Assembly: GCA_009784025.1 (NCBI GenBank)
Contig: WQVK01000009.1
Span: 1 to 62,046, forward strand
DNA: 62,046 bases
Direction: 5' to 3'
Origin: Defluviitaleaceae bacterium
GTDB taxonomy: Bacteria > Bacillota > Clostridia > Lachnospirales > WQUN01
The position numbers and the translations under genes are program-made. The notes beneath the pieces are model-generated. The model was not told the origin of the DNA and made no database searches. It saw only the letters and a list, made by a program, of their open reading frames with translations. Positions 33,904-42,088 of this stretch are shown piece after piece; within the stretch, counting starts at the first letter, position 1, and each line of letters opens with the position of its first letter.

Positions 33904-35028
33904 TTAATCAACCCGCTTTAACTCTACCATTGCAAGCACTCCCTCGTCAAGAGATAATCTTATATCTTGCCAAATTATTCTTGCGGTAACATTTGCACGA
34001 AACGTCCAGCCATCGCGCAGCGGTGGGTCGTAATGCTCTGGTACGAAAAGATATGAGGTGGTTCTTAGCATGAAACCGTCGGCCACAGGGGTGATTGTAG
34101 TGGTAATGCGGTAGTGGTCGTGGATGTCATCTATATGAAGGTCCATGTACCAACTGTGCCTGTAGCCGGCTGGGGAAGAAGGGAAATGCGAGCGCAGCTG
34201 CTCCATTACAAAATGCTGCAAAAAGCCAATTAGCTCTGCCTGGGAGAATTCTGCCAGATTTGGCGGAAGAGCCGCGACACCCGTAGCCGCGCCCTGGTTA
34301 AGAATTTCCAGGGCTTGTTCGCTTCCAGCTACAGCCATATGGTAAAGACTGCCAAGCTGGCTGTAGCGGGCGCTTGTGTTGCGGGCGCGCCAAGAAACCC
34401 CAAGGGCAAGCACCGCCACAGATAATACGGCCATGGTTATGATTAGCACCATTATATATGCGCTGCCGGCGTTTTGTTTGGTGGCCATGAGGCTGTTAAT
34501 TTTTTGGCTGTTGGAAAGCGGCGAAGCCGCTTTGTGCGGCAGGCGAGACCGTTTCTCATTTGTTTCACTATAGAAGGCCAGAACAAGCCAGCCCAAGCCC
34601 AAGCCCATGGCCATGCCAACAGAACGCCCGGCCACATTACCTTCTGCGTCGAAAATGATGGCAACTACAACGCTACCCATGGGTTGCGCCCCAGTGATAA
34701 TCGCATCTACGGCTGCAGAGGGCGCGCCTGGGGATGCGATTTCCCGCGGGTTGCTGCCTATAACCCATACCCTAAAGCTGCTCGCGTCATGCCTGGCCGC
34801 TGCCTGAAGCGCGGCAGTGTTTGCATCTTGCCCGGCAGCAACGGCATCCCGCACGGCCAGCATAAGCCCATTGGCCGCCAGATGCGCCCCATGCCGCGAC
34901 TGGGCAAATTCCATATTACGAACCCCCTGGTTTATGGCAGGGGCAGCCATGGCCGCAAGTAGCAAAAAAAGCGCAACGGCCATTACAATTTCGATATAGG
35001 AGAATCCTGCGCTGGTGTTAGTTTTCAT
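33904..35028 (-). CDS. Fused ORF: pseudopilin joined to a second pilin-like protein by repeat DNA
   Basis: The N-terminal part is a prepilin with the cleavage motif G|FSYIEIVMAVALFLLLAAMA. After about residue 154 the reading frame enters 29 codons derived from a family A tip and a family G hairpin (FYSETNEKRSRLPHK region). It continues without a stop into MATKQNAGSAYIMVLIITMA, the start of a PilX-like protein with one N-terminal TM helix. The two halves look like once-separate genes. No ribosome site is seen before the second ATG (34488), so production of part two depends on fusion or reinitiation. I place the start at ATG 35028; it could lie two codons upstream (TTG). Confidence 0.65.
   Translation of the reverse strand: MKTNTSAGFSYIEIVMAVALFLLLAAMAAPAINQGVRNMEFAQSRHGAHLAANGLMLAVRDAVAAGQDANTAALQAAARHDASSFRVWVIGSNPREIASPGAPSAAVDAIITGAQPMGSVVVAIIFDAEGNVAGRSVGMAMGLGLGWLVLAFYSETNEKRSRLPHKAASPLSNSQKINSLMATKQNAGSAYIMVLIITMAVLSVAVLALGVSWRARNTSARYSQLGSLYHMAVAGSEQALEILNQGAATGVAALPPNLAEFSQAELIGFLQHFVMEQLRSHFPSSPAGYRHSWYMDLHIDDIHDHYRITTTITPVADGFMLRTTSYLFVPEHYDPPLRDGWTFRANVTARIIWQDIRLSLDEGVLAMVELKRVD
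34497..34573. repeat. Family A fragment joined to family G hairpin (G1) inside the pilin ORF
   Basis: 34537-34573 is the end of a family A element (GGCGAGACCGTTTCTCATTTGTTTCACTATAG). 34497-34536 matches G2 at 55727 (AATTTTTTGGCTGTTGGAAAGCGGC, then GCCGCTTTGT). Neither piece is complete, and together they bridge two pilin-like coding regions in frame. Confidence 0.8.
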
Positions 35029-35209
35029 CTTCAAAATTGTCTAGTGCATATTTGATGCATTTTATTACAATTTTATTCACCGAAAGATCTTTCTCGGCAG
35101 CTAATTTTTCCAGCTCGTCTATTAAACTAACTGGAATGCGGAAGGTACGGCTTAGCTTTTCTTCTTTTTTCTCACCGTCTAATCTGAACATTTTCATCAC
35201 CAATTGCAT
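35018..35209 (-). CDS. Ribbon-helix-helix (CopG-like) small DNA-binding protein
   Basis: A 63-residue protein if started at ATG 35209; a later ATG at 35197 is possible. KLSRTFRIPVSLIDELEKLAAEKDLSVNKIVIKCIKYAL fits a ribbon-helix-helix fold: a beta strand (LSRTFRIP), helix A and helix B with the SVNKIV turn. Such proteins bind DNA as dimers, as repressors or antitoxins. No toxin is adjacent. Its 3' end overlaps the fused pilin gene, so it may regulate or simply be co-transcribed with the pilin cluster. Confidence 0.65.
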   Translation of the reverse strand: MQLVMKMFRLDGEKKEEKLSRTFRIPVSLIDELEKLAAEKDLSVNKIVIKCIKYALDNFEDEN

Positions 35210-35284
35210 TATAGGTTCATAGGTGAATAAATTATACACCACAAAAAGCAACTTAAATGGTGCATGTATGTATAGAAAAATATA

Positions 35285-35474
35285 GTAGCCCCGTCTAAAA
35301 ACACTCACGTATAACTTGTAAATTTCTCGGAAGGCTGTGTCGCCAAAAACCTTGCGTACCGCTGGCGTGCGGCGCTTTCAGTTCCTTGTATTGCGAAAGC
35401 TTTTTGCGCCTTATGCGAGTGTTTTTAGGTGGGGCGACTATAGTATCAGTTGGTCGGATTTTCCGACCAACTGA
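35285..35474. repeat. Family B element (B2) next to family F palindrome (F4)
   Basis: B2 (35285-35442) has a degenerate left arm (GTCTAAAAACACTCACGTAT) and a better right arm (TTATGCGAGTGTTTTTAGGT). F4 (35446-35474) is TCAGTTGGTCGGA/TCCGACCAACTGA with a TTT centre, three bases further on. Confidence 0.8.
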
Positions 35475-35673
35475 GTTTTTCGCCAAAACGAAATTTCAAC
35501 CCCCGAGCTTCTGTGGTTTGTTTTCGGTGTAAGTGGCTGTATATTAGCAAAACAAAAAAACTTTAGCATTGGCATAAATCAAATAATCCAATGCTAAAGT
35601 TTTTTGCCCCGCTTTTTTTCAAAAAAGCGGGTGGAGGTAAGGCCGGCGAAGCCTCTGACGATTTACCTCGCCA
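35475..35673. other. Gap before glmU with a family H repeat
   Basis: 35593-35666 is family H (CTAAAGTTTTTTGCCCCGC ... GCCGGCGAAGCCTCTGACG) abutting the glmU stop. The rest is AT-rich with no gene. Confidence 0.6.
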
Positions 35674-37041
35674 CTAAGGCCGTTTCCAATTAGCTCGTTC
35701 TTCTTGCCTGGCGCGGCCTATGCCTAATGCGCCGTCTGGTAGGTCTTTTGTTATGGTAGAGCCGGCGGCTACGAATGCGCCTTCGCCTATGGTTAGGGGG
35801 GCTACTAGGTTGGCGTTGCTGCCTATGAATGCGCCGTCTTTTATGGTGGTGCGGAATTTGTTTTTGCCGTCGTAGTTGGCGGTTATTGCGCCGCAGCTGT
35901 AGTTTACGTTGTTGCCTACGTCTGCGTCGCCAATGTAGGCTAGGTGGGCCATTTTTGTGTCGTTGCCTAGGGTGGCGTTTTTGATTTCTACAAAGTTACC
36001 CACGCGGCAATGCTCGCCTATGGCCGTGCCGGGGCGCAGGTACGCGAATGGCCCTACAGTAGAATGGGCGCCTATTTTTGCGCCGTCTGTTACGCTTTGG
36101 CGTATATGGGCACATTTGCCAAGGGTAGTGTCTTTCATATGAGTGCCAGGGCCTACTATTGCGCCTTCTTCTATTGTGGATTTTCCTTCTATTACTGCGC
36201 CGGGGTAGATTACTGTGTCTTGCGAGATTTTAACCGTGGCGTCGATGTATACGGTGGCGGGGTCTAGCATACGCACGCCGTTTTCCATATGGCGCTGGTT
36301 AATGCGCTGGCGCATATGGGCGGCGGCTTCTGCCAGTTGTACCTGCGTGTTTATGCCGGAGAATGTGGCCATGCTCTCGTGGGTTTTTAAGGCCTTAACT
36401 ATGCCGCCAGATTCTTTTATTATTTTTGGCACATCTGTAATGTAGTATTCGCCCTGGTTGTTGTTGTTGTTGGTTACCTTGCCTAGGGCGGCGCGCAGGG
36501 CATGTCCTTTGAACATGTATATGCCAGTGTTTATAAAGTCTGTATGGGCGGCGTCTGGCGCGAGGTCCTTTGCTTCGATTATTTCTATAAAATCGCCGCC
36601 TTCGGTAGCGTATACCCTGCCCAGGTCGCCAGGGTTTTGGTTGTAGGCTGCCGCCACTACGGCCTCTGCTTTTTGGCCGTGGAAGAAGCTGGCAAGCTCT
36701 TTCAAGAAAGCGCCTGTTATCAATGGAGTGTCGCCGCAAAGGATGACTACATCGTCTGCGTCGTCTATCTTGCCCATGCCGCATTCTGCCGCATGGCCGG
36801 TGCCTTTTGGCGGGTCTTGAATGGCAAAATTAAGGGCTGGATGCGCTTTGGCCAGGATAGATTTAATCTGATCACCATCTGCGCCCACTACTACGGTGAT
36901 GTCGCCCTCTGCCGCGCCGGCCTCTATGGCCGCCGCCACTGCATGTTCCACCACTGTCTTACCCAAGATAGGGTGCAAAACTTTTTGTAAGCTAGACTTC
37001 ATCCTCTTGCCTTTGCCTGCTGCTAGGATAATTGCTTTCAT
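35674..37041 (-). CDS. glmU: Bifunctional UDP-N-acetylglucosamine pyrophosphorylase/glucosamine-1-phosphate N-acetyltransferase
   Basis: A 455-residue GlmU that acetylates glucosamine-1-P and couples it to UTP, giving UDP-GlcNAc for peptidoglycan. The N-terminal nucleotidyltransferase has LAAGKGKRMKSSLQKVLHPI (residues 6-25), CGDTPLI and the GEYYITDV loop. The C-terminal left-handed beta-helix contains hexapeptide repeats and YLRPGTAIGEHCRVGNFVEIKN with the catalytic-site histidine region. Length is normal. An AAAGGAATG site lies upstream. Confidence 0.97.
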   Translation of the reverse strand: MKAIILAAGKGKRMKSSLQKVLHPILGKTVVEHAVAAAIEAGAAEGDITVVVGADGDQIKSILAKAHPALNFAIQDPPKGTGHAAECGMGKIDDADDVVILCGDTPLITGAFLKELASFFHGQKAEAVVAAAYNQNPGDLGRVYATEGGDFIEIIEAKDLAPDAAHTDFINTGIYMFKGHALRAALGKVTNNNNNQGEYYITDVPKIIKESGGIVKALKTHESMATFSGINTQVQLAEAAAHMRQRINQRHMENGVRMLDPATVYIDATVKISQDTVIYPGAVIEGKSTIEEGAIVGPGTHMKDTTLGKCAHIRQSVTDGAKIGAHSTVGPFAYLRPGTAIGEHCRVGNFVEIKNATLGNDTKMAHLAYIGDADVGNNVNYSCGAITANYDGKNKFRTTIKDGAFIGSNANLVAPLTIGEGAFVAAGSTITKDLPDGALGIGRARQEERANWKRP

Positions 37042-37065
37042 ATAATCATTCCTTTCTTATGGTAA

Positions 37066-37231
37066 GACCGCAGGGACATATTGCCCTGCAAGCCACTTCT
37101 TTTTTGGGAAAAAGAAGCGAAAAACTTTAAATTTTGTTGTGTTGTAGTGAAAGAATTCGAAATAGGTCTCGCCTGTGGTGGCAAAATCTCATTTATTTCA
37201 CTATAGCATATGGGGGTTACAGTTTCAATTG
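37066..37231. repeat. Family H repeat and internally deleted family A element (A4)
   Basis: 37066-37128 is a reversed family H copy. A4 (about 37144-37205) keeps both A ends (GTAGTGAAAGAATTCGAAAT and CTCATTTATTTCACTATAG) but has lost the central hairpin, leaving about 62 bp. Confidence 0.75.
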
Positions 37232-37963
37232 TTATAATAAGCCGCCGTCTAGGTTTATGGTTTGGCCGGTTAGGTAAGGGGGCGCTTCGTGAGCTAGGAA
37301 TAACGCCAGAGCGGCTACTTCTTGAGGTTGGCCAAAGCGGCCCAGGGGGATGCTTTCTATAAAAGTGGATTTTTCTTCGAGGCTTAAGTTTGCGTTCATG
37401 CGGGTTTCTATTGTGCCACAGGCTATTGTGTTGGCGCAAATGCCGCTTGGGGCAAGCTCTTTTGCTATGGCCTTGGTGAAGCCAATCACACCGGCTTTGG
37501 CCGCAGAGTACACGGCCTCGCAAGAAGCCCCCGCAACACCCCATATAGAGCTGATACTAATTATGCAGCCGGATTTTGCCCGTACCATGCCGGGTATGGC
37601 CAGATGCGATATGTTTATTGTGGCTTGCAAGTTATCTGCCAGCAGGCTCTGAATTTGCGTCGCAGGCATTTCTGTAAAAAGGCCATAAAACTCTCGCCCG
37701 GCGTTGTTTACCAAAACATCAACCTTGCCAAAGTTTGCCTCAAAGCTGCGGAAGAGCCTTACCGCCCCATTGTAATCCCCTAAATTTGCAAGCTCCCCGG
37801 CTACATTTACCCCAGGGAAATCCCGCCGCAGCTCTGCAATGGCAGACTCTAACTGGGGGGCATCTTGCTTTCCGTTTAGCATTATATTGTCACCCTTGGC
37901 GGCAAAGGCTCGTGCAATCGCCAGCCCAATCCCCCGGGAAGAGCCTGTAACTAGGATATTCAT
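37232..37963 (-). CDS. SDR family oxidoreductase (FabG-like)
   Basis: A 243-residue short-chain dehydrogenase/reductase. It has the NAD(P)-binding TGSSRGIGLAIARAF (residues 6-20), NNAG (about 87-90), the catalytic Ser in ISISSIWG (about 134-141) and YSAAK (Tyr/Lys about 152-156). The C-terminal LTGQTINLDGGLL is like FabG 3-oxoacyl-ACP reductase and related enzymes. No fatty-acid genes are nearby, so the substrate is open. It lies upstream of glmU in the same direction with a repeat-filled gap between. An AGGAGG site precedes the ATG. Confidence 0.85.
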   Translation of the reverse strand: MNILVTGSSRGIGLAIARAFAAKGDNIMLNGKQDAPQLESAIAELRRDFPGVNVAGELANLGDYNGAVRLFRSFEANFGKVDVLVNNAGREFYGLFTEMPATQIQSLLADNLQATINISHLAIPGMVRAKSGCIISISSIWGVAGASCEAVYSAAKAGVIGFTKAIAKELAPSGICANTIACGTIETRMNANLSLEEKSTFIESIPLGRFGQPQEVAALALFLAHEAPPYLTGQTINLDGGLL

Positions 37964-38036
37964 GTTGACCTCCTTTGTCTAGTATAGTAAGAGTACCATA
38001 GCTAAAATGGCTGCGCAAGCGCCAGTAGGTAGTTGA
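37964..38036. other. Start of the 774-bp SDR-MFS gap
   Basis: A short AT-rich stretch with no recognised element, preceding A5. The whole 37964-38737 gap has no gene and is mostly repeat DNA. Confidence 0.4.
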
Positions 38037-38305
38037 TGTAGTGAAATAAATGAGAAACAGTCTTGCTAAAGCGGTACCTGAAGTGCCGAGATAAGGTGTT
38101 TTAGGCGTTTTTGCCGCGACAGGTTTCGAATTATAGCCGCTTCACCTAAAAACATTCGCATAGAGCGCAGGAAATTTTTCGCAAGGCGAGAAGCCGAAAA
38201 CCACCGCGCACTAGAGGTGCGCAAGGTTTTCAGCGACGAAGGCTTACGGGAAATTTACAAGTTCTATGCGAATGTTTTTAGGTGGAGCGGCTATATTTCA
38301 CTATA
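38037..38305. repeat. Family B element (B3) inserted inside a family A element (A5)
   Basis: A5 runs 38037-38133 and resumes at 38294-38305. Between them, B3 (38134-38293, 160 bp) begins TAGCCGCTTCACCTAAAAAC and ends GTTTTTAGGTGGAGCGGCTA. The dinucleotide TA (38132-38133) is repeated at 38294-38295. Removing B3 and one TA restores TTCGAATTATTTCACTATA, exactly the reverse complement of the A2 terminus. This is direct evidence that B transposed into A with a TA target duplication. Confidence 0.92.
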
Positions 38306-38390
38306 TAGAAAAAGGCCGCTAAATGGGCTTTTTAGAGTTTGGTCATTAAAGAAAATTTGATAAAGCGTTAACTTTTACGGTGTGAAAATA

Positions 38391-38480
38391 AAAAAAGCCT
38401 GAGATTCCGGGCTTTTTTTGTTTTCAGAGAAGAAAAAACCATCATTTTGCCAAAAAAATGGTACCATACGGTACCATTTT
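38391..38480. repeat. Terminator plus single family D unit (D4)
   Basis: A hairpin AAAAAAGCCTGAGATTCCGGGCTTTTTTTG (38391-38419) is followed 41 bases later by one GGTACCATACGGTACC (38460-38475). The second D unit is missing. Confidence 0.75.
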
Positions 38481-38737
38481 CGGAAAATATGTTAATTTCG
38501 GAAAAAATGCACATGGCCGTTACACCGAAAAACAGACAACAGGAACGCAGGAAATTTTTTTTGTAAGACAACACCTTTAGTGGCGCAGGCTTGCGGAAAA
38601 TTTACAAATTCCTGTGGCTCGTTTTGCTGCACAGCAACCACACGTTTACTAAAAAGAGCCTGCCCAGCTTGATATGTACTCAGCAGGGGATGCTTTGCTG
38701 CCCCTGCGTTAACCCAACATAATAAAACCTTCAAAAG
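38481..38737. other. Degenerate family B-like sequence and hairpin
   Basis: No gene is seen. Around 38535-38630 the order GAACGCAGGAAATTTTTTTT ... GGCTTGCGGAAAATTTACAAATTC resembles the interior of family B with many changes. A CAGCAGGGG/CCCCTGC hairpin lies at 38680-38708, near the MFS stop. Confidence 0.4.
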
Positions 38738-39895
38738 TTACAGCTTCTTGCAGGCAAATTCAATAATTTCGTTCAGCACAGCCACCGCCACAACCAGCAC
38801 CATAGCCACCGGGAACAAAGCTTCCAGCGACACTCCTGCCAGCAGCCGCCCCATGCCAAATGTACTGCTGGCTACGCCCATGCCCACGGCGGCTATCTGA
38901 TAGCCCACCAGCTTTGTAGTAGCTTCTGGGGAAAAGCGCAGGCCGGTTTCATGCATAAGCCCCGGGAAAACAGGGCCAAAACCAAAGCCGATTAGGGCCA
39001 TGCCAAGTATATTATTGCTAAAAGTCATTACAACAAAGCCAGCCAAAGATATCGCCAGCCCGCCACGGATTATAGTAGAATTGCTCATTTTTTTGGATAC
39101 GAAACCTATAACCGCCCTGCCTCCGGTCATAAAACCCAAATACACAGCGGGGTACAGCCCGGCCACGCGAATTTCCATCCCGCGGGATTCTAGCATTACA
39201 CTTGTTGTCCAAAAGGTGACGGCGTATTCTGCCCCTACATACACCAGGAAAATAGCCATCTGCATAATAGGATAGCGGCGTTTTGTTAAAAATGCCCGGC
39301 TTGCGGCGGCTACGCTCTGCTGTTCCTCAATTTTCTTCACCCGCTGCCAATATCCCTTAAGCAGTGTAAGTAGCAAAAAAAACCCAATGCTTGCCTGCAT
39401 TGCAAAAACCGCACCATAACCCAGCCGCCAACTAAACAGCATAATCATTTGCGACATTATAATAGGGCTTAGCGCGCCGCCCATACCCCAAAAACAATGT
39501 AGCCAATGCATATGCCGCACCGCAAAATACTTTGCAGTATAGGCATTTAGGCTAGAATCCACCAGCCCCATACCAAGCCCCAACACCATGGTAAAAGCCA
39601 CAAAAAAATACATGCTTGGCGAAAGCGCAAACCCACCAACCCCCACAAGAATTAGCGCCATCCCCAGCATGTTAACATTCGGCAGTTTAATCCAGCCGGC
39701 CAACCTGTCCATCTGCCAACCCGCAATGGAATAAAAAATCGAATGTGCAATAACCAAAATAAAGGCCTGGTCCAGCCCCATATCAAAATCCCCACGTATA
39801 CTTGGCCAAGCTACCCCAAACGCCCCATCCGGCATTCCCAGCGCCAAAAACGTAGCAAAAATCGCAACAAGTACGATAAAATTATTCCTATTCAT
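38738..39895 (-). CDS. Major facilitator superfamily transporter
   Basis: A 385-residue 12-TM transporter starting at the ATG at 39895, preceded by AGGTGG. The upstream extension of the ORF is translated repeat DNA and is rejected. The first helix FIVLVAIFATFLALGMPDGAFGVAWPSIR and the later FVAFTMVLGLGMGLVDSSLNAY follow the pattern of MFS sugar or drug transporters (FucP/YwfA-like). The central loop near residue 200 is basic. The substrate is unknown, and no adjacent enzyme suggests one. Confidence 0.82.
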   Translation of the reverse strand: MNRNNFIVLVAIFATFLALGMPDGAFGVAWPSIRGDFDMGLDQAFILVIAHSIFYSIAGWQMDRLAGWIKLPNVNMLGMALILVGVGGFALSPSMYFFVAFTMVLGLGMGLVDSSLNAYTAKYFAVRHMHWLHCFWGMGGALSPIIMSQMIMLFSWRLGYGAVFAMQASIGFFLLLTLLKGYWQRVKKIEEQQSVAAASRAFLTKRRYPIMQMAIFLVYVGAEYAVTFWTTSVMLESRGMEIRVAGLYPAVYLGFMTGGRAVIGFVSKKMSNSTIIRGGLAISLAGFVVMTFSNNILGMALIGFGFGPVFPGLMHETGLRFSPEATTKLVGYQIAAVGMGVASSTFGMGRLLAGVSLEALFPVAMVLVVAVAVLNEIIEFACKKL

Positions 39896-39977
39896 ATCCA
39901 CCACCTGCGGTGGGGCGTTCCCGTTAACCTGTGTTGTTAAGCTATATGTACGTCTCGTGGCCGGGCGCCCTGTTTTG

Positions 39978-40191
39978 TGTAGTGAAATAATTCGAAATCG
40001 GTCCCGTTTGTCACGGCAAAAGCGCCAGGAACGCCTTATCTCGGCGTTCCTGGTGCCGCTCGAGCGAGACCGTTTCTCATTTGTTTCACGAGAGTTCTCC
40101 TGAAATTGCAAAGAACACAATTTCAGAAGAAGCAAAAGATTGAAAATGTAACTTTTCCGAAACCCCCTGCGGGAATTTCGGAAGAAGTCTA
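39978..40191. repeat. Joined family A (A6) and family C (C5) elements
   Basis: A6 starts TGTAGTGAAATAATTCGAAA at 39978. Its right end CTCATTTGTTTCAC continues directly into C5 (40089-40191, GAGAGTTCTCCTGAAATTGC ... CGGAAGAAGTCTA). It is the third place where C lies at an A terminus. The second C hairpin here has a CCCCCTGCGGG loop, as in C1. Confidence 0.8.
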
Positions 40192-40228
40192 CTATAGTTG
40201 TTTTCGGTTCAAATGACTATATTTGCCT

Positions 40229-40262
40229 CAAAAAAGGCCACGGGAAACCCGTGGCCTAAAAA
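40229..40262 (-). terminator. Terminator of rpsU
   Basis: On the - strand TTAGGCCACGGGTTTCCCGT and its partner form a GC-rich 11-bp stem followed by TTTTTT, nine bases past the rpsU stop. Confidence 0.85.
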
Positions 40263-40270
40263 TAACGAAA

Positions 40271-40444
40271 CTAGAACTTGCGCTTGCGAGCGGCTTCTGC
40301 TTTTTTCTTACGCTTTATGCTTGGCTTATCGTAATGCTCACGCTTGCGTATTTCACCCATAATGCCTGCTTTTGCGCAATTACGTTTAAAACGCCGAAGC
40401 GCGCTGTCCAGGGTCTCATTATCCTTTATAACTACCTCTGACAT
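40271..40444 (-). CDS. rpsU: 30S ribosomal protein S21
   Basis: A 57-residue basic protein, [20 protein letters not shown] at its start, followed by [25 protein letters not shown], the standard bS21 sequence. The ATG at 40444 has GGAGGG nine bases ahead; the longer ORF is rejected. It is monocistronic with its own terminator. Confidence 0.96.
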   Translation of the reverse strand: MSEVVIKDNETLDSALRRFKRNCAKAGIMGEIRKREHYDKPSIKRKKKAEAARKRKF

Positions 40445-40783
40445 TGGACGTCCCTCCCTCCGGCTTGTGAGTTCTCTTTTTTTGTTGCCTTCGAATAATA
40501 TCATTTTAGAACGGCAACGTCAATAGCGGGAAGGGCATAAATGCAGAAAAACTTATACTGATCTCAATTAAAATCGCCTCACAGGCCGCAGCAAGCTCGC
40601 CCTAAAACGCCATGTCTCGGCGTTTTAGGGCGCTGTTTCAACTTGTTGTTTTAATTTGAGAAGTGTGGCAGTTGACAGGTTGCCGGGCATATGGTATCAC
40701 AACAGTAGACATCTTTCGAAATCACGAGTTTGTGATTCCAGAAAAACTCTATTGTAAATTCATTTGTTGGGAGATATTTCTAT
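40445..40783. repeat. rpsU-cotH gap: A-related inverted-repeat element and family C fragment
   Basis: 40562-40661 (100 bp) has termini TCTCAATTAAAA and TTTTAATTTGAGA and an inner hairpin GCCCTAAAACGCC...GGCGTTTTAGGGC. Its core (ACGCC.T.TCTCGGCGTTT) matches family A but its ends do not. 40705-40750 resembles half of family C (CTTTCGAAATCACGAG ... CCAGAAAAACTCTA). No gene is seen. Confidence 0.65.
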
Positions 40784-42088
40784 ATGAAGAAGAACTTTAT
40801 TTATGCTTTGCTTGCCGTTTGCTTGTTGCTTGCATTGGTAGCAGTGACTGTCCTTTTTTTTAGTAATAGCTTCCGGCATTTTGTGCGGGATTTTGGCGTG
40901 CCGGCAGAATTCCCTGTACTACATATTACAGCCCCGCTGCATCCGTTCTTGGCAGAACGCGATTACTGGCATCCCGGTACATTAACCCTGGCCGGGTCTG
41001 GGGATGATTTTGCAGGTGAAGAAATCCGGCTGCGGGGCAGGGGCAACTCTACCTGGGTGCAAGCTGAGGATAAGCGCCCCCTACGCATTCGCTTTGAAAC
41101 GCCGCGCACATTATTATCCGATTACCCACATAGGGATTGGGTTCTTGTTGCCAACCATTTTGATATGTCGCTGCTGCGTAATTATGCCGCGCTTTATCTG
41201 GGCTCGCTTATGGGCGGCATGGACCATACCCCAATGGTGCAGAATGTACAGGTATACATAAATGGCGAATACGCCGGGCTTTTCCTGCTTACAGACGAGC
41301 GGGATGTAGCCCCAGGCCGCAGCCAGCTTACATTCGATCCAGACCCAACTCTATCGGAATTTTATTTCGAGCTGGATGGCCATGCAATAGGCTGGCGCGC
41401 AGACGACAGAACCCTAGGCGATGACTTTTTTATAGTAGACGGCCTAGCCTACAGCATTCGCTACCCCAGCGGTGGCCGCCGTAGCACCGCCCATACAGAA
41501 TACCTGTACAATTTTGTAACCCGCGCCAACGAGGCCATGCTCTCCCATGATTTTGAACGCATACAACGATATATAGACATAGATTCTTTCCTGGACTTTT
41601 ACGTGGTGCAAGAGCTGTTCAAAAATATAGATATAAGTGCCTTTAGCGTATTTATGCAGCTGCGTGGCCAGGGTGATGCCCGCCGCATTTACTTTGGCCC
41701 AGTATGGGATTTCGACCGTTCTGCAGGCAATACAATCCACTGGTACACTCACGAAAACATCTTCGCGGGCTGGTACAATACATGGTTTCGCGCCGGGTTA
41801 AACACTCCAGAGCTAGCGGAAAAAATGAAAACCCGTTGGTTTGCCGCCGCCAATGACGAAATCCTGGCTATGTTATCCCGCCTGCGCCAAACCCGCCGCG
41901 TAAATGCAGCAGAATTCCAGCGAGATTTCGACAAATTTAACCTGCCCGAAACCCAGCCAAACTGGTTTTATGGCATAGTCCCCGCTCCCCTACAAGAACT
42001 AACCACCTGGGAACAACAAGCCGACTATCTAATCCAATGGTTAACAAAGCGCCGGGATTGGTTAAATTGGTATTTTAATGAGAATTAA
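40784..42088 (+). CDS. CotH family spore-coat protein kinase-like protein
   Basis: A 434-residue protein with an N-terminal TM anchor (FIYALLAVCLLLALVAVTVLF) and a CotH domain. The signatures are IRLRGRGNSTWVQAEDKRPLRIRF (about residues 82-105), YINGEYAGLFLLTDERD (about 158-174) and GPVWDFDRSAGN (about 305-316), where the Asp residues serve the atypical kinase site. CotH phosphorylates spore-coat proteins in Bacillus; many clostridial paralogues are surface proteins of unknown target. GGGAGA precedes the ATG. Confidence 0.88.
   Translation: MKKNFIYALLAVCLLLALVAVTVLFFSNSFRHFVRDFGVPAEFPVLHITAPLHPFLAERDYWHPGTLTLAGSGDDFAGEEIRLRGRGNSTWVQAEDKRPLRIRFETPRTLLSDYPHRDWVLVANHFDMSLLRNYAALYLGSLMGGMDHTPMVQNVQVYINGEYAGLFLLTDERDVAPGRSQLTFDPDPTLSEFYFELDGHAIGWRADDRTLGDDFFIVDGLAYSIRYPSGGRRSTAHTEYLYNFVTRANEAMLSHDFERIQRYIDIDSFLDFYVVQELFKNIDISAFSVFMQLRGQGDARRIYFGPVWDFDRSAGNTIHWYTHENIFAGWYNTWFRAGLNTPELAEKMKTRWFAAANDEILAMLSRLRQTRRVNAAEFQRDFDKFNLPETQPNWFYGIVPAPLQELTTWEQQADYLIQWLTKRRDWLNWYFNEN

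Noticed and set aside
35018-35209. Antitoxin of a toxin-antitoxin pair
   Set aside because: A ribbon-helix-helix protein could be an antitoxin, but the adjoining genes are pilins and no toxin-like ORF is present.
39896-40135. N-terminal extension of the MFS transporter
   Set aside because: The extra 80 codons are translated family A and C repeat DNA; an ATG with AGGTGG at 39895 gives the normal MFS start.
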